This document shows positions 21,599-32,849 of a stretch of 64,000 bases of DNA, one piece after another (position 1 is the stretch's first letter; each line of letters opens with the position of its first letter). Below the pieces are notes generated by a model. That model was given only the letters and a program-made list of their open reading frames with translations. It was not told the DNA's origin and did no database searches. The stretch lies in assembly GCA_029747015.1 (NCBI GenBank), contig JAKOGI010001251.1:182001-246000 (forward strand). The letters are read 5' to 3'. A program made the position numbers and the translations under genes. Source of the stretch: Carnegiea gigantea. Taxonomy: Eukaryota > Streptophyta > Magnoliopsida > Caryophyllales > Cactaceae.

Positions 21599-23049
21599 TT
21601 TTTGTATCAAAAAATGCCATCTTTTGGGGTCAGGTGGCACATCTTGCCTAGCTAGACAAGTGGATTTTGAAATCACTTTCAGGAAGGGAGACTGAGCACT
21701 TTGTGTGCCAACTGCCAATGCAGCAGTTGTGTGTCACAGGTTGATAATTCATGCAAACTTCAACCCATGTAGCGCTAGTAAGCTCACTTCGAACTCTTCC
21801 TTGGTTTGCTCATAAGGCTTAGTGATACTTGACTTAGATTTGTGGGAAGCAAAATAAGCAGACTCGCACATAAAGAGAACATACAGAAAGTGGACACAAG
21901 GGGGTTAGGAAGAATGTCGTGCTTATATTGCATTTGGAATGCTTGGTGTGCAAATGAGCCCCCTTACGGTTGTTATTATACATTCATAATATTCTATATA
22001 AATATTGAAGATTCTACACAAATATGAAATTGTGTGGAGCCTTATGGAATTCTCTAGAATGCACTCTAGAGTAATCTAGAGGAAGCCAATGCATTTTAGA
22101 ATGGTCCGTGACACATGGTACTACTGCAAACATTGAGAGTTCTAACAAGCAAGGGAAATTGCTTATGGTCAGCAAGCATCACCCATTTATAAAACAAAAT
22201 TATTGTTGTTCATGGAATTAATGAAAAATGTTTTTTGGAAGAAACCATCTCCAAATTTAAACGTGCTCGTAGAATAATTTGACATGTTGGTTCAGTGATT
22301 ATCATGTATTGTTGGCTCTCCCATCATCCATTCCCTTTGAGTGTTGATGCTACACTAACTATTGAGGAAATTATTGTTTCTAGCATCTGCATGGAATATA
22401 TTTTTCCTTTACATGCATTTCTTGCATTACTAATCTAGATAGGAATTCTTGTACATACTAAAAGGCTCAATTTTAGAAGCACAATTCTGTTGTTTACAAT
22501 TGGATGTGGATGTGTCATTTCTTTAGAGAATAGCTGTAGCATTTTTAACAATGGCGAATACAATACCATGCCTTGATGGGCATTCATTGCCGTTCTCTGC
22601 ATAAGCACTGATATCTATCGTCAACTTTTTTGGCGTGCCATCATTGTGCTATCTACTGAAATTCCAAGCATAGAGGTTAGGCATAGTTGTAAAAATTATT
22701 TCATGGTGAAGCAGTAATTGTAGCTTCATTCCTGTGTACTTCCACGTTGTCATGGGAGATCTGTAAGATCCCTATTTTGCTTCCTTCACCTTCATTTCTG
22801 GGTCTTTGATGCTGTTGATCGGCCATTCAACGAAGTCTTGACATTTACTTTGTCAGTATGATTGTAACCCCCTCAAACAGAACTTTCATGACTGCACAGA
22901 AAAGTTTTTGCCAAATAGTTGCTGATAAATACTATTTATCATGAATAGAAATTATGGTGAGTGATTTTTGTGCATCTGGAGTATTTTGTTTGCCAATTAC
23001 ATTATCAGGGGTTCCATTTTGAGCCATTGTTTTCTTGACACATTGCTCA

Positions 23050-23280
23050 ATAGCGCCACCAAACTTTTCAAAGTATTCAAAAATGTCACTTAACTTTTTC
23101 CCCCTGTAAAAAATGCCATTGAACTTGCTTAAACCATAAAAAAGACTTTAACTTTTCAAAATTATCGAAAATGCTACTATTATAATCACATTTTTAAATA
23201 TTTTGAAAATTTACTAACACCTATGATTCAAAATAAGTTAAATGATATTTTTAAGTATTTGAAAAAGTTCAGTGGCATTT
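23050..23280. mobile_element. MITE-like foldback block in unit 3
   Basis: GCGCCACCAAACTTTTC at the left and AAAAAGTTCAGTGGCAT at the right are inverted matches. It is a homologue of the blocks in units 1 and 2. Confidence 0.45.
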
Positions 23281-23634
23281 TTTATCATAAACTCTTCTTA
23301 TATCAAAGGTCATCTTTTAGGGCCAAGGTCACACATCCTTGGCATTTTGCGTAGCTAGCGAGTCCACTTTGACATCCCTTTCTTGAAGGGAGACTGAGTA
23401 ATCTGTGCGGCAATTGCTAATGTAACAGCCATGTGTGATGGGTTCACAATTCAAATTTAAACCAGTGTGATGCTAACAAACTTACTTGGAACTTTTCCTT
23501 AGTGTGCTAGTAAGGCTTAGTGATGCTTGGCTCAAACTTGTGGGAAGCTAAGTAAGCACGCTCACACACACATAAAACTTAGAGAAAGTGGATACAAGGG
23601 GGTTTGGGAGATTGCCTTGCTTATATTGCGCTTG

Positions 23635-24961
23635 GAATACTAAAAAATCTGATTTTTTCGACGGAATTTCTGACCGAAAAAGTAACTTTTTCCATCGAAA
23701 AAATGATATTCCGACGGAATAGCCGACCGAAAGGGGCAATTGGAATAAAGTAGGTCGGGAACATGTTCCGACGGAATATACCATTCCGTCGGCACTGTTC
23801 CGACGGAATATACCATTCCGTCGGGACTGTTCCGACGGAAAAATGATAACGGCGGAATCGGGTTCCGACGGAAAAGCTTCCATCCGATGGCGAAAAAGTC
23901 TGTCGGCTCCATCTGCCTCATTTTTTTAAAAAAAACCCGAAAATTTAAACGTTCCGTCGGAATTCCAACGCCCACAGTAGGAAAATCCGTCGAAATTTGT
24001 AAAATTTTTTTTTAAAAAATGGGCACCTTGAGATAGCCCAAAACTACAATTTATACAAGACCTGCAAATTCAATATTGACCAATTACTCAGGATTTACAC
24101 AACTATATTTAAAATCCAAAATCTACAAATTACTCAATAAAATTTCTACAACCAACACAAATTACCATATAATTATTAAATTGTAACTCCAATTTCTCAA
24201 TTTCATCAAAATATCTACTATAAACTAAACAAACAACACTTACATAATAGACTTTCATATTCATATCAAAACAATTAAATTCAAAACCCAAAATCTACAA
24301 ATAACTCAATAAAATTTTAACAACCAACACAAATTATCATATCATTGTTAAATTCTAACTCAAATTTGTCAAATTCATCAAAAAATTTACTACAAACTAA
24401 ACAAACCACTTATTTGAAATTGCAAGAGAAAATTGGTGATGGAATTGGGTGGGTTGGCCGGCGACAAAGTGGACGGCGGCGGCGGGCTACAGAGTGGTGG
24501 CAACATCGGCGGCCGGCGGCAAGCCCACGGCGCCGACACCCACGGCGCTGCCTCTCTCTCTCTCTAAGTCGTGCTCTCCCACTCTCTCTATTTCGCCATC
24601 CGAAATGAAGGAGGACTCGGGTTGGGGGGCGTTTAAAACTTTGGCCGATGGAATATTCCGTCGGATATTCCGTCGGACTGTAACGTCCGACGGAATATTC
24701 CGTCGGACGGAGTATATTTTTTTTTAAAAAAATTTTATCAATTTTTGCTGAGATCTGCTCAATGCTGACAAGAGTTCCGACAGACGTTCCGTCGGAATTC
24801 TGTTGGATATCCGTCGGAGATTCCGACGGCAGATATGTCCGTCGAAACATCTGTCGCCTTTATTTACTTTTCCTATCTTTCCGTCGCCATGTCCGCCGGT
24901 CTTTGCGATGATCTCTTTTTCGGTCGGCATTTTCTGTCGAAAAAAACAAAATTTTTAGTAG

Positions 24962-24963
<2 letters not shown>
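23635..24963. mobile_element. Decayed non-autonomous CACTA element
   Basis: About 1.33 kb with termini TACTAAAAAATCTGATTTTTTCGACGG and CTGTCGAAAAAAACAAAATTTTTAGTA, corresponding to CACTACTAAAAA...TTTTTAGTAGTG of CACTA transposons with the outer bases mutated. Both ends carry dense subterminal copies of TTCCGACGGAA-like palindromes (23735-23960 and 24640-24930), the expected transposase-binding arrays. The middle has an A/T-rich part with a direct repeat and a GC-rich block (24447-24600: CGGCGG-rich, then CTCTCT). No transposase is present. The same motifs are in the element at 54623-60049, a likely source of transposase for this family. A clear 3-bp TSD is not visible. Confidence 0.7.
24118..24412. 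repeat. Direct repeat pair inside the non-autonomous CACTA element
   Basis: About 24118-24235 and 24290-24412 share CTACAAATTACTCAATAAAA, CAACCAACACAAATTA and ACTAAACAAAC. The period is about 175 bp. Confidence 0.7.

Positions 24964-25015
<52 letters not shown>
24964..25015. repeat. (AC)n-(AT)n microsatellite
   Basis: About 21 AC units followed by a short ATATATAT run, directly beside the CACTA end. Confidence 0.95.
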
Positions 25016-25373
25016 CACATCTACCTCCTCAATGAATGGTGGATATCTATTTGATCCTACAACTATTATTATACATCCATAATATTTTATGCAAATATCC
25101 AAGATTCTATACAAGTACGGAATTATGTGGAATCTTATGGAACACTCTAGACTACACACTGGAGAAATGTAGAGGAACCCGGGGTGTCCTAGAGTGGTCT
25201 GTGATACTACTGCAAACATTGAGAGGCATTATGACAATGTCTTCATTTGAAAGCCTATTGAAGGAATAGTAATAGTGGGTCACATTCATGGCTGGTTTCC
25301 TTTTGTGAATTAGACAGTGAAGTTGAGATATTTCCACCTGGACGCTGATAGAGTATTAAACTTACATCAGATT

Positions 25374-25378
25374 GTACT
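25374..25378. repeat. TSD GTACT of the Copia element, left
   Basis: It matches 27148-27152. Segment X (left copy) has a single equivalent (TAACT). Confidence 0.9.
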
Positions 25379-25596
25379 TGTAAGAACGTAATGCCTTGCT
25401 TTGCCATTGGTAATCAGAGATTATATACAAGATACAATGAGTAATCTAAGCCTAGAAACTAGGAACTAATTATAACTAATTAGCTAGAAATATGGGCAGA
25501 ATATTAGCAAGGTAATCTCCTTAACAAATTAGGAGATAAGTACAAATATAACAATATTTACAAAGTAACATAATATACTTATCATATATTCTGACA
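25379..25596 (-). repeat. 3' LTR of the Copia element
   Basis: 218 bp, TGTCAGAATATATGATAAG to TTCTTACA on the minus strand. It is preceded by the polypurine tract GCAGGGGAG (plus-strand 25597-25605). Confidence 0.9.
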
Positions 25597-27114
25597 CTCC
25601 CCTGCAGTTGAAGCGGGAGGATCACGAATGCTGAGACTGTATCGAAAATCTTCGAATAAGATACGAGGTAGGCCCTTCGTAAAAATATCTGCAATCTGAT
25701 AACGAGAGGGAACATGTATAACCCGTACTTCGCCTTTAGCAACTTTTTCTCTGACAAAATGAATATCCATCTCAATATGCTTGGTACGTTGATGTTGTAC
25801 CGGATTCCCCGATAAATAAATGGCACTCACATTGTCACAATAAACTAAAGTAGCTTTAGTGATAGGGAAATGGAGTTCAAGTAACAAATTTCGAATCCAA
25901 CAAGAATCAGAAACAACATTAGCTACTCCACGATACTCAGCCTCAGCACTGGAACGAGACAACGTTGGTTGCCGTTTGGACGACCAAGAAATCAAGTTGT
26001 CTCCTAGAAAAACACAATATCCGGAAGTAGAACGTCTAGTATCCGGGCAACCTCCCCAATCCGCATCAGTGTAGGAAGGGAGCTTATGAAGAGAGGATTT
26101 ATACAAATGTAGACCGTAAGACAACGTACCCTGCAAATAGCGCAGAATACGCTTAAGAGCACTCATATGCTCGGCCCTAGGATCATGCATATGTAGATAG
26201 ACCTGTTGAACAGCATAAGATATGTCAGGCCTACTAAAAGTAAGATACTGTAAGGCACCGGCCAAACTGCGGTACTTGGTGGGATCCGCATGTGGTGAAT
26301 CCTTTGAAGCACTGAGTTTAGGTTTGGTGTCAACAGGAGTCGGGGAAGAGCTGCAATTGGCCATGCCAGCTCTTTCAGTGATCTCTGCAGCGTACTGTTT
26401 CTGGGACAGGAACATACCGTGAGCATTGCGAGAGACAACAATCCCCAAAAAAAAGCTGAGAGGACCTAAGTCCTTCATAGCAAATTCGGCACCCAGGAGA
26501 GTTAAGAAGTGCTTTTTTAGACTATCTGAAGAAGTGATAAGGATTATATCATCAACATACAACAAAATATATGCCATATCCGAGCCCTGACTGTAGATAA
26601 ACAAAGAATTATCAGATTTACTGTCAGAAAAACCAATAGTGGCAACAAAATCTGCAAACCGCTGATACCAGGCTCGTGGAGCCTGTTTGAGGCCATAGAG
26701 AGATTTCTTCAGTAAGCACACATGATCAGGGCGACTTTTGTCGCGAAACCCCAAAGGTTGCTGCATATAAACTGTTTCGTTAAGATAACCATGTAAAAAA
26801 GCATTCTTGACGTCTAACTGGTGAATAGACCAAGATTTGGAAATAGCAATGCTAAGAACAGTACGGATAGTAGCCGGTTTGACAACCGGACTAAAAGTCT
26901 CATCACAATCAACACCCTGCTGCTACGTTTTCCCATCACCTACAAGAAGGGCTTTATGCCTCTTAAAAGAACCATCAGATTTTCGTTTATGTCGAAAAAT
27001 CCACATAGACCGAATGACATTCACATCCTTGGGCCTTGGTACTAATTCCCATGTATTATTAGCAATAAGAGCATTAAATTCATCCAACATTGCATTTTTC
27101 CAATTACTTATCAT
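25582..27114 (-). pseudogene. Copia pol: reverse transcriptase and RNase H
   Basis: RNA-dependent DNA polymerase and RNase H of a Copia polyprotein. From 27114 it reads WKNAMLDEFNALIANNTWELV, then one TAG stop at 26923-26925 (after GDGKT). Next come GVDCDETFSPVV and LDVKNAFLHGYL, conserved RVT_2 motifs. The following 394-residue frame has LKKSLYGLKQAPRAWYQRF, the catalytic YVDD box (ILLYVDDIIL), LGPLSFFLGI, TFSRPDISYAV and the RNase H signatures YTDADWGG, STSGYCVFLG, SSAEAEYR and TKHIEMDIHFVREKV, ending DIFTKGL. The N-terminal gag, protease and integrase are deleted. With only one stop codon the copy is younger than its surroundings. Confidence 0.92.
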
Positions 27115-27137
27115 ATACTTATCATATACTTATCATA
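27105..27137. repeat. Three tandem copies of an 11-bp motif at the deletion junction
   Basis: TACTTATCATA repeated three times (plus strand) where the intact LTR (25570-25590) has one copy. It marks the join between the LTR stub and pol. Confidence 0.9.
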
Positions 27138-27720
27138 TATTCTGACAGTACTCCATGTTAGGTCAGTTTATTTGAGAGTATGTGTCGCTTCATTAGCTGT
27201 TCATCCAATTACTTCATTGAGAAATCTTGGATCTATTATTTTCAATGAAACTTTTAGACTTTCAAGTTAAGCTATATTTCCTTATTTGAGGCTTCAGCCA
27301 TCTGTATAGGAATGTACTTCGATGTTGGTGTTAGTTTGTCATATAATTAGCATGTCAATTTGTCCAGCGTAGCTGATTGACGTGATTGTTTCATACTTTA
27401 TTATGTAGTGGTATTTAGGAGGAAGAATGAATAATTAGCAAATGCATCTCAAAAGCATGCCTGTAGGACATACTTGGTTCAAATGCCAGCTTTGATGCCC
27501 GGAGACCACCTTGCCTTTTACAGTCCTTGAGAGAGGATCCAAAGCAGTAAAGATTCAAAGTTTTAGATTTCGAATATATTTAAAGCTTTCTAATCATGCC
27601 AGCAATATCATTTGGTTGTAATAGTCTAGTATATATTTCTTTCAAGTAAGATCTCAAATTTACGACCTTATAAATAAAAATCATTTATGATGGGAGAACT
27701 CTACCCCTAATCTCTGTAGA

Positions 27721-29989
27721 TGAACTACTTCATTTAAATAGAGGGTCAATACCGAAAATAGATGTACATAACAATGCTTGTTCAAGAGTTCAAATAATGC
27801 TATAATACTAAGTGGGTTTTACCACCCACTTGGGTTATAAATGGGTGGGCTTTATGGTTTTAAATGAGCACGGGTTTCATTATCATCCCTAAACAAGATA
27901 GAGTTGCAGACTATTTGTATGTAATTGATTTCTTCTACTATCTCATGTTGTCTGTATAGAGTTTCTTAATGAAGATTTTGCAGAATTTCCCTGGACTCCC
28001 TTCTTTACCAGTGTAGATCTACCATTGCAATGCACATTACTCCAACGTCGCCCGAGGGAGGAGACACAACAATAGCGTTAGATTTCAGGAAACTTTCAGG
28101 TATCTGAAACAGACACGCAACAATAGTAACTCTCAGTGGTATCTAAAATAGACACGACACTTCTAAATTTGGGATTTACCCGTGCACCTTTAACGTAAGG
28201 GGGTGGCCTCCTTTCTGTTATGCCTGTAGAAGTTCGTGAATCGATGATGTGGACTAATGGGTTCTAAATTTTTATTTTCGAGAATGTAAAATGGGAATGC
28301 CAAAGTCACTCGCCCAACAGTATTGCATTGCGTCGTGGTGTCTCGGTTGTCTTAATGCCATAAAATATTTCAGTCAAATCTATATATATATATATATATA
28401 TATATAAACAAACCTTCCAAATTTTTGACAAATGTCACTCCCACAAAATTTCTAAAATAATTATTTTTTGTTAAAAGAATACAAGTTAGTGGATTAGGAA
28501 TATAAGATATTCTTTTCGTAAAAAAGAATTTGAGAAAGTTGATTACAATTTGAAAGATTTTTTTTTAATAGAGAAAGAGACGGTGTTTAATTATGATAAC
28601 ACATTATACTATGTTAGTAACAGCACTCTCTTAATTAAAAAAAAACCCCCAACTCTCAATATTACAAAAAATAAAGCATTATATTATAATAAAATAAATA
28701 CTCCTATTATGAATAATTTATTGTACAGGTTTGGTTTCCAATTTTTACCATAAATTTGGCAACCAATATGCAGTACTATAAAGGCACATAGTCACATTCA
28801 CATATTTTAAAACTTATTTACTACAAAGAGACAAGTATTATTATCACAAAAAAATAAAAGATATTTAATTTTTATTGTTATTATTTTTCCTATCTCTTTT
28901 AATATAAATATAAATATAACAAAGTTTTACTCTGGAAAAATATAAATATAAATATAAATTTTGAATATTAAAGATTATAAATACAATAGAATGATAGTTG
29001 CAGATCTTATATATGCAATATAACACCATAGCAAATGATCACCAAAAGATGCCAAATCGCTTTCAATTCTTAGTGCAAAAGAGTTTAACCGAATATCCAT
29101 AACGTAACATACATGACAAGCTCATAATGTAATTCTATATCTAATTTTGTTTTGCTGAGAATAGTTGTTATTTAATTAAGAACACAGCTATGGCTATTAC
29201 AAACATAATATCATCAATACTTTGATCTATATTAGGTATTTTCTGATTAGCTCTTTTACAAAAAAAATATTAAATATTACAAGTTGAGTATATTATTAGT
29301 TTTTAAAATCAAATTCAGATAACTTTTTGTACTCCCATGCTTTCAAAATTATTAATATAGAAGTCCAAGATTACGATTGCTACTATAAACATTTATTAAT
29401 TTAATTATAGTATATTTTAAGGCATTAGAATTTTTTACCTAATAGATTTTTATAACTGGCATTCCTTAATAACTATTTGTCTAAAAATTAATAATTATTC
29501 TACAAAGTATGTAAAAAAGTTGTCGAGGTTGTTGCTAAATTATTTATTATACTTTTTTTAAACAATTATTACAATTAAAAATTAAATTAGATTTCCCCTC
29601 CTAGAGCCCCTCCTAGAGATCCAGAATGTTAGAAACTTCAACAACACTACAAAATATTATTTACAAAAAGAAATTATGACTGGCTGCAATGGAAGGGTGT
29701 ATCGAAATCGAAACCGATTTAGAATTTTAGCAGAACAATCACTACTCTTCAGTGAACACTGCTACAACCGAGAGGTCTTCTGTACCCATTAATTGCACTC
29801 CAAATTCAAATCCAAATCCAAATCCATATGCATACACCGAGTCGGCCTAAGAGTCCCACCAAGCGAAGTGTTAGGGACTCGATGTAGCCACCACAACAGT
29901 GCAAATCATAAGCAGGCAGATAGTGCTTTTCTATCAACAATCTTCACACTAACTCGGCACATAAGCCCAGAAAGGAAGTAACAAATTTT
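27721..29989. other. A/T-rich intergenic sequence, no gene recognised
   Basis: I see no coding region, RNA gene or element boundary. There is a (TA)n tract at about 28380-28406 and a long A/T-rich part (28400-29600). 29640-29989 is less A/T-rich and might include the 3' UTR of the pseudogene that follows, but nothing shows this. Confidence 0.5.
28380..28406. repeat. (TA)n microsatellite
   Basis: About 13 TA units. Confidence 0.95.
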
Positions 29990-30156
29990 CAGCTAAAGTC
30001 AGGCAATCTCCCATTGTTACCATTTTAAGTGGCACATTTGTGCAAATTGACTGATAAAACCAACAAGAGTTTGAGACATCTCATCCCTGCCTTGAGCTAT
30101 AACAGAAAATCAGGAGCCTACAATCCATACAAAAAAGACTTAATTCCATGTTAGCT

Positions 30157-31420
30157 TTACTGGAAAATTATCATCAATAAGAAACCCTTGTAAACGAAGT
30201 ACATCATCATCTGAATTTCCTTTCGCTTGGACCCACATTTTTCATAGAATGTATGTTCTCAGAGGAACAATCAACAATGACCTCGTAGCATCCCATCAAC
30301 TGGGCGTGTTTGGTGAGGAATTGGCTTACCTTCTTGCCTAGTTGCAGTCCTCGTGCATTGGCATTAACCACCACATCTTCAATATGACCAACCTTTTGCT
30401 GTAATCTTTCCCTAATCAACATCTTCTATCACACAGAAAATGCGGTCATCACCTTGAGGGGAAAGTTCCTGAAATCGATCTTCAAATTCCTTGTGTGAGA
30501 CGGAGTCCCAAACTGCCAGCTGACTCGATAGCTCAATGAAAGCCCTGCTCTTGTTAGTGACTTCAAACCTTCTAATTTTGTAGCTAAGCTCTCCTTTGGA
30601 ATTGTCAAATTCAAAAATCATGGTATCAGTCATATGACTCTAGAGAAAAATAGTACATGATAGCTAGTCCATAAGTACACTATCTTTGATCCAACAACGT
30701 CCTGAATTAAAAAAAAAACCCGTCGTGGATAAATACCATTCCATTTAGCTCAACAATGTATACAACATGCTAAATCTGACTAGAAAACAGAGCCCATAAG
30801 CTACATTTCAGTAATTCAAATTATAACATAGCCAAAGCCAAGAAACCACAGAATCAAGTTGATTAAAGATACACCAATAGATTAGAGCACAAGCACTGCT
30901 GGATCCAAAAATTGTGATCAATTGCATCAGCTGTCTCCATATTTAAAACATTTTACCATGAGAAAAGAAAAGCCCAGAAACACACGCAATAATTTTGATC
31001 CACATTTAACAAGACAAAATAACAGTATGCAAGTCATTGGCTTATACAATGTCATATGAGAACCTAATTACACAATATATACCAATTGCTACCGCTATCA
31101 AGTTTCATCAATCCATTTTTTTAAAAAACCAGACAAAATTTTGTAGCAGCCGTCACCGAATTGCAACAAATACAACATGAAATTGGTGATCTACATAAGA
31201 AGCTAGTAATTCTCCAATTGCAAACACTAGCAAACAAGTCTTTTATAAATTGAAATAAATAAGGAAAAATAAGACCTTAGCAATTACAACTTTAATAAGT
31301 GTTCAGAACATTCACCTTTGTGAAGGGGGGAATTGGACAAAATAAGGAAGTAGCTTGATCAGCCTCGGAGATTCAGGAATTCTAGATGCCCAGCGAGACC
31401 AAGAAATTGAAATTTGAGAG
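30157..31420 (-). pseudogene. GNA1-like: Glucosamine-6-phosphate N-acetyltransferase (GNA1) pseudogene
   Basis: GNA1 is a GNAT-fold enzyme that acetylates glucosamine-6-phosphate with acetyl-CoA on the way to UDP-GlcNAc. The minus-strand ATG at 30633 gives 73 residues with KIRRFEVTNKSRAFIELSSQL, EFEDRFQEL and GDDRIFCVIED, then TAG. In-frame GKITA follows, then a loss of about 15 codons plus a shift. After it VGHIEDVVVNANARGLQLGKK (the GNAT acetyl-CoA loop region) and GCYEVIVDCSSEN continue to about 30245. There a one-base shift leads to TFYEKCGSKRKEIQ and a stop at 30157-30159. The central beta strand (TGSVMIE-type) is gone, so it should be inactive. Upstream, a probable 5'-UTR exon ends at AAAG/GTGAAT (31316/31315) and an intron ends TTTTTCTCTAG (30640), so this is a duplicated genomic copy, not a retrocopy. 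Confidence 0.82.
30640..31315 (-). other. 5'-UTR intron of the GNA1-like pseudogene
   Basis: On the minus strand it runs from GTGAATG to a T-rich stretch and CTCTAG, six bases upstream of the ATG. No coding sequence. About 676 bp. Confidence 0.6.
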
Positions 31421-32326
31421 GAAAGAGAGATTGGCAATGCAATTTATGGTGTACACCCTTGAGTTTCTACTCATGGGATGGATCAGCATGATAGCATAAA
31501 AATTTTATTTTTTAAAAAAAAATTTGAAAAATCTATTTCTTTTTAAAAATATAAAATCAAAAGAAAAAAGCGGCAGTTATTGCTCTAGGTGGCAGTTATT
31601 TTGAACAACACTAACTGTTTTTTTGTAAATCTTTCACATTTTGTATGCTGGGTTTTAACTTCTGAATCAGAAAACTCGAGTTACAGTGTTTGTGCTCTTG
31701 ATTTTCATGTAGTAGTGCGCATGTGAAGATTTCGGATACTGTTCTTGTTAGAATTTTAGAATTTCAGTACAATTATTAATCTTCTGATTGTGATATTAGT
31801 ATATTGATCAACCTAAGATAATTAATGTTGTAACATAATTAATTTTGATCTTAAGAGTCATCATTGGTGGGTTATTTCAGCTTTTGCCCACAGGTTTGTT
31901 TGATAAGGAATCTTTAGATATTGAGATTAATGGTGGAGATGGAGACATGTATGATAAGCTTAACAGCTTTTGAATGTGTTGTTAGTTCACTATTGGCGAA
32001 TATATTGTTCATTCTTTCAAATTTTTTGGTATTGTCAGTCATTATCTAGCTGCTCTTTGTTCATTATCGTATTGAGATCATTTCTTCTTCTTTTGGTTTT
32101 AAAAAGTGAATTTGTAGCTCATATGAATTTATTTCTAGTGTTCTTTTTTTTTTTTTTTTGGGAAAGGTATTTCCAGTGTTGCTTACTAACGCTTGGAATG
32201 GGGTTCATTTTTTGAGTTGGTTGTTGAATTTATGGTGTCGTGGTGTAGTATTGATAATCTAGCGTTTATTTATTTGTTATCATATGGTTGTGATTTTTTC
32301 TTTTCGTGAAAATGATTTTGTAACTT
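31421..32326. other. Intergenic sequence, no gene recognised
   Basis: T-rich with a homopolymer of T at 32143-32158. Reading frames here are short and without recognisable similarity. Confidence 0.5.
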
Positions 32327-32416
32327 TTAGGTTCCGTTCGGACCTCAAAAAATTTGGTGGACAGAAAAAAATTTAGGAAATGAAAGTTGTTCTTTGTGTT
32401 TGGTTTAGAGAAAATC

Positions 32417-32506
<90 letters not shown>

Positions 32507-32816
32507 GTATACACACACACGAAGAAACATTAGGTGAAAAAATTGTTAGAAACAAGTGATAAAAAGTTTCTTCATAAAATTATGAGGAAAGTTTGGAAAA
32601 AATTTCTAAAAGAATTCCCGACCTCCTCGATTCTCGTATTGCTCAGATGATATCAACATTCATCAACATTCAAATTTCTCATCCAAATTTTAGCATTTTT
32701 TTCCTCAACCCAAATAATAGAAAATAACTCATTTTCTCTCTACTTTTTTTTCCTTCACATTTTTTTCCTTTAACTTCTCTTTCCACCAAATTTTCTAAGG
32801 ACCAAAGAAGACCTAA
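32327..32816. mobile_element. MITE-like element with an (AT)n core
   Basis: Imperfect terminal inverted repeats of about 60 bp: TTAGGTTCCGTTCGGACC...AAAATTTGGTGGA at the left and TCCACCAAATTTTCTAAGG...GAAGACCTAA at the right. No ORF. The core is the microsatellite 32421-32496. The TSD is not clear. The family is uncertain. Confidence 0.55.
32421..32520. repeat. (AT)n-(AC)n microsatellite
   Basis: About 37 AT units, then GTATATATATGTATACACACACAC. Confidence 0.95.
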
Positions 32817-32849
32817 GGATGCATTTCTTATGTTGTTATTTGTAACTTT

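Larger units (their letters stand above)
20409..22140. repeat. Tandem repeat unit 2 (complete, 1732 bp)
   Basis: The only unit not interrupted by a transposon. It runs from GTAACGAGCAAGG to the equivalent point CTAACAAGCAAGG at 22141. On the minus strand near 20840-20990 there is a faint open stretch (NHYAWIF, then PSRHG) also seen in units 1 and 3, with stops in every copy. This unit alone carries the perfect-centre hairpin at 21311-21437. No intact gene. Confidence 0.8.
22141..25220. repeat. Tandem repeat unit 3, interrupted by a CACTA-like insert
   Basis: 22141-23634 plus 24964-25220 give about 1.75 kb of the same unit. About 30 bp of the unit (GCTTGGTGTGCAAATGAGCC...) next to the insert is missing and replaced by an (AC)n tract. 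Confidence 0.75.
25379..27147 (-). mobile_element. Internally deleted Ty1/copia element
   Basis: On the minus strand it runs from TGTCAGAATATATGATAAGTA at 27147 to a complete 3' LTR ending TTCTTACA at 25379, flanked by GTACT on both sides. The 5' LTR is cut after about 24 bases; the rest of it, gag, protease and integrase are gone, and RT follows directly. The 5' scar contains three copies of an 11-bp repeat. Both true ends are present inside the TSD, so the deletion happened during or after insertion, not by target-primed truncation. Small LTRs (218 bp) and the RT/RNase H sequence suggest the Ale/Retrofit lineage, but this is an inference. Confidence 0.9.
25221..27720. repeat. Segment X, right copy, interrupted by a Copia element
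   Basis: 25221-25378 and 27148-27720 together align with 7850-8500. The left copy shows CATCAGATTTAACTCTATGTCAGG where this one has CATCAGATTGTACT plus insert plus GTACTCCATGTTAGG. After 27720 the similarity ends. Confidence 0.75.

Noticed and set aside
24345..24850. Arg/Pro/Ser-rich frames in the GC-rich block
   Set aside because: Low-complexity translation of the CGGCGG/CTCTCT core of a CACTA element.
23735..24930. Regular short repeats resembling a CRISPR array
   Set aside because: The TTCCGACGGAA copies are palindromic, irregularly spaced and confined to CACTA ends in a plant genome.
32266..32520. Tyr/Ile repeat frame
   Set aside because: Translation of the (AT)n microsatellite.
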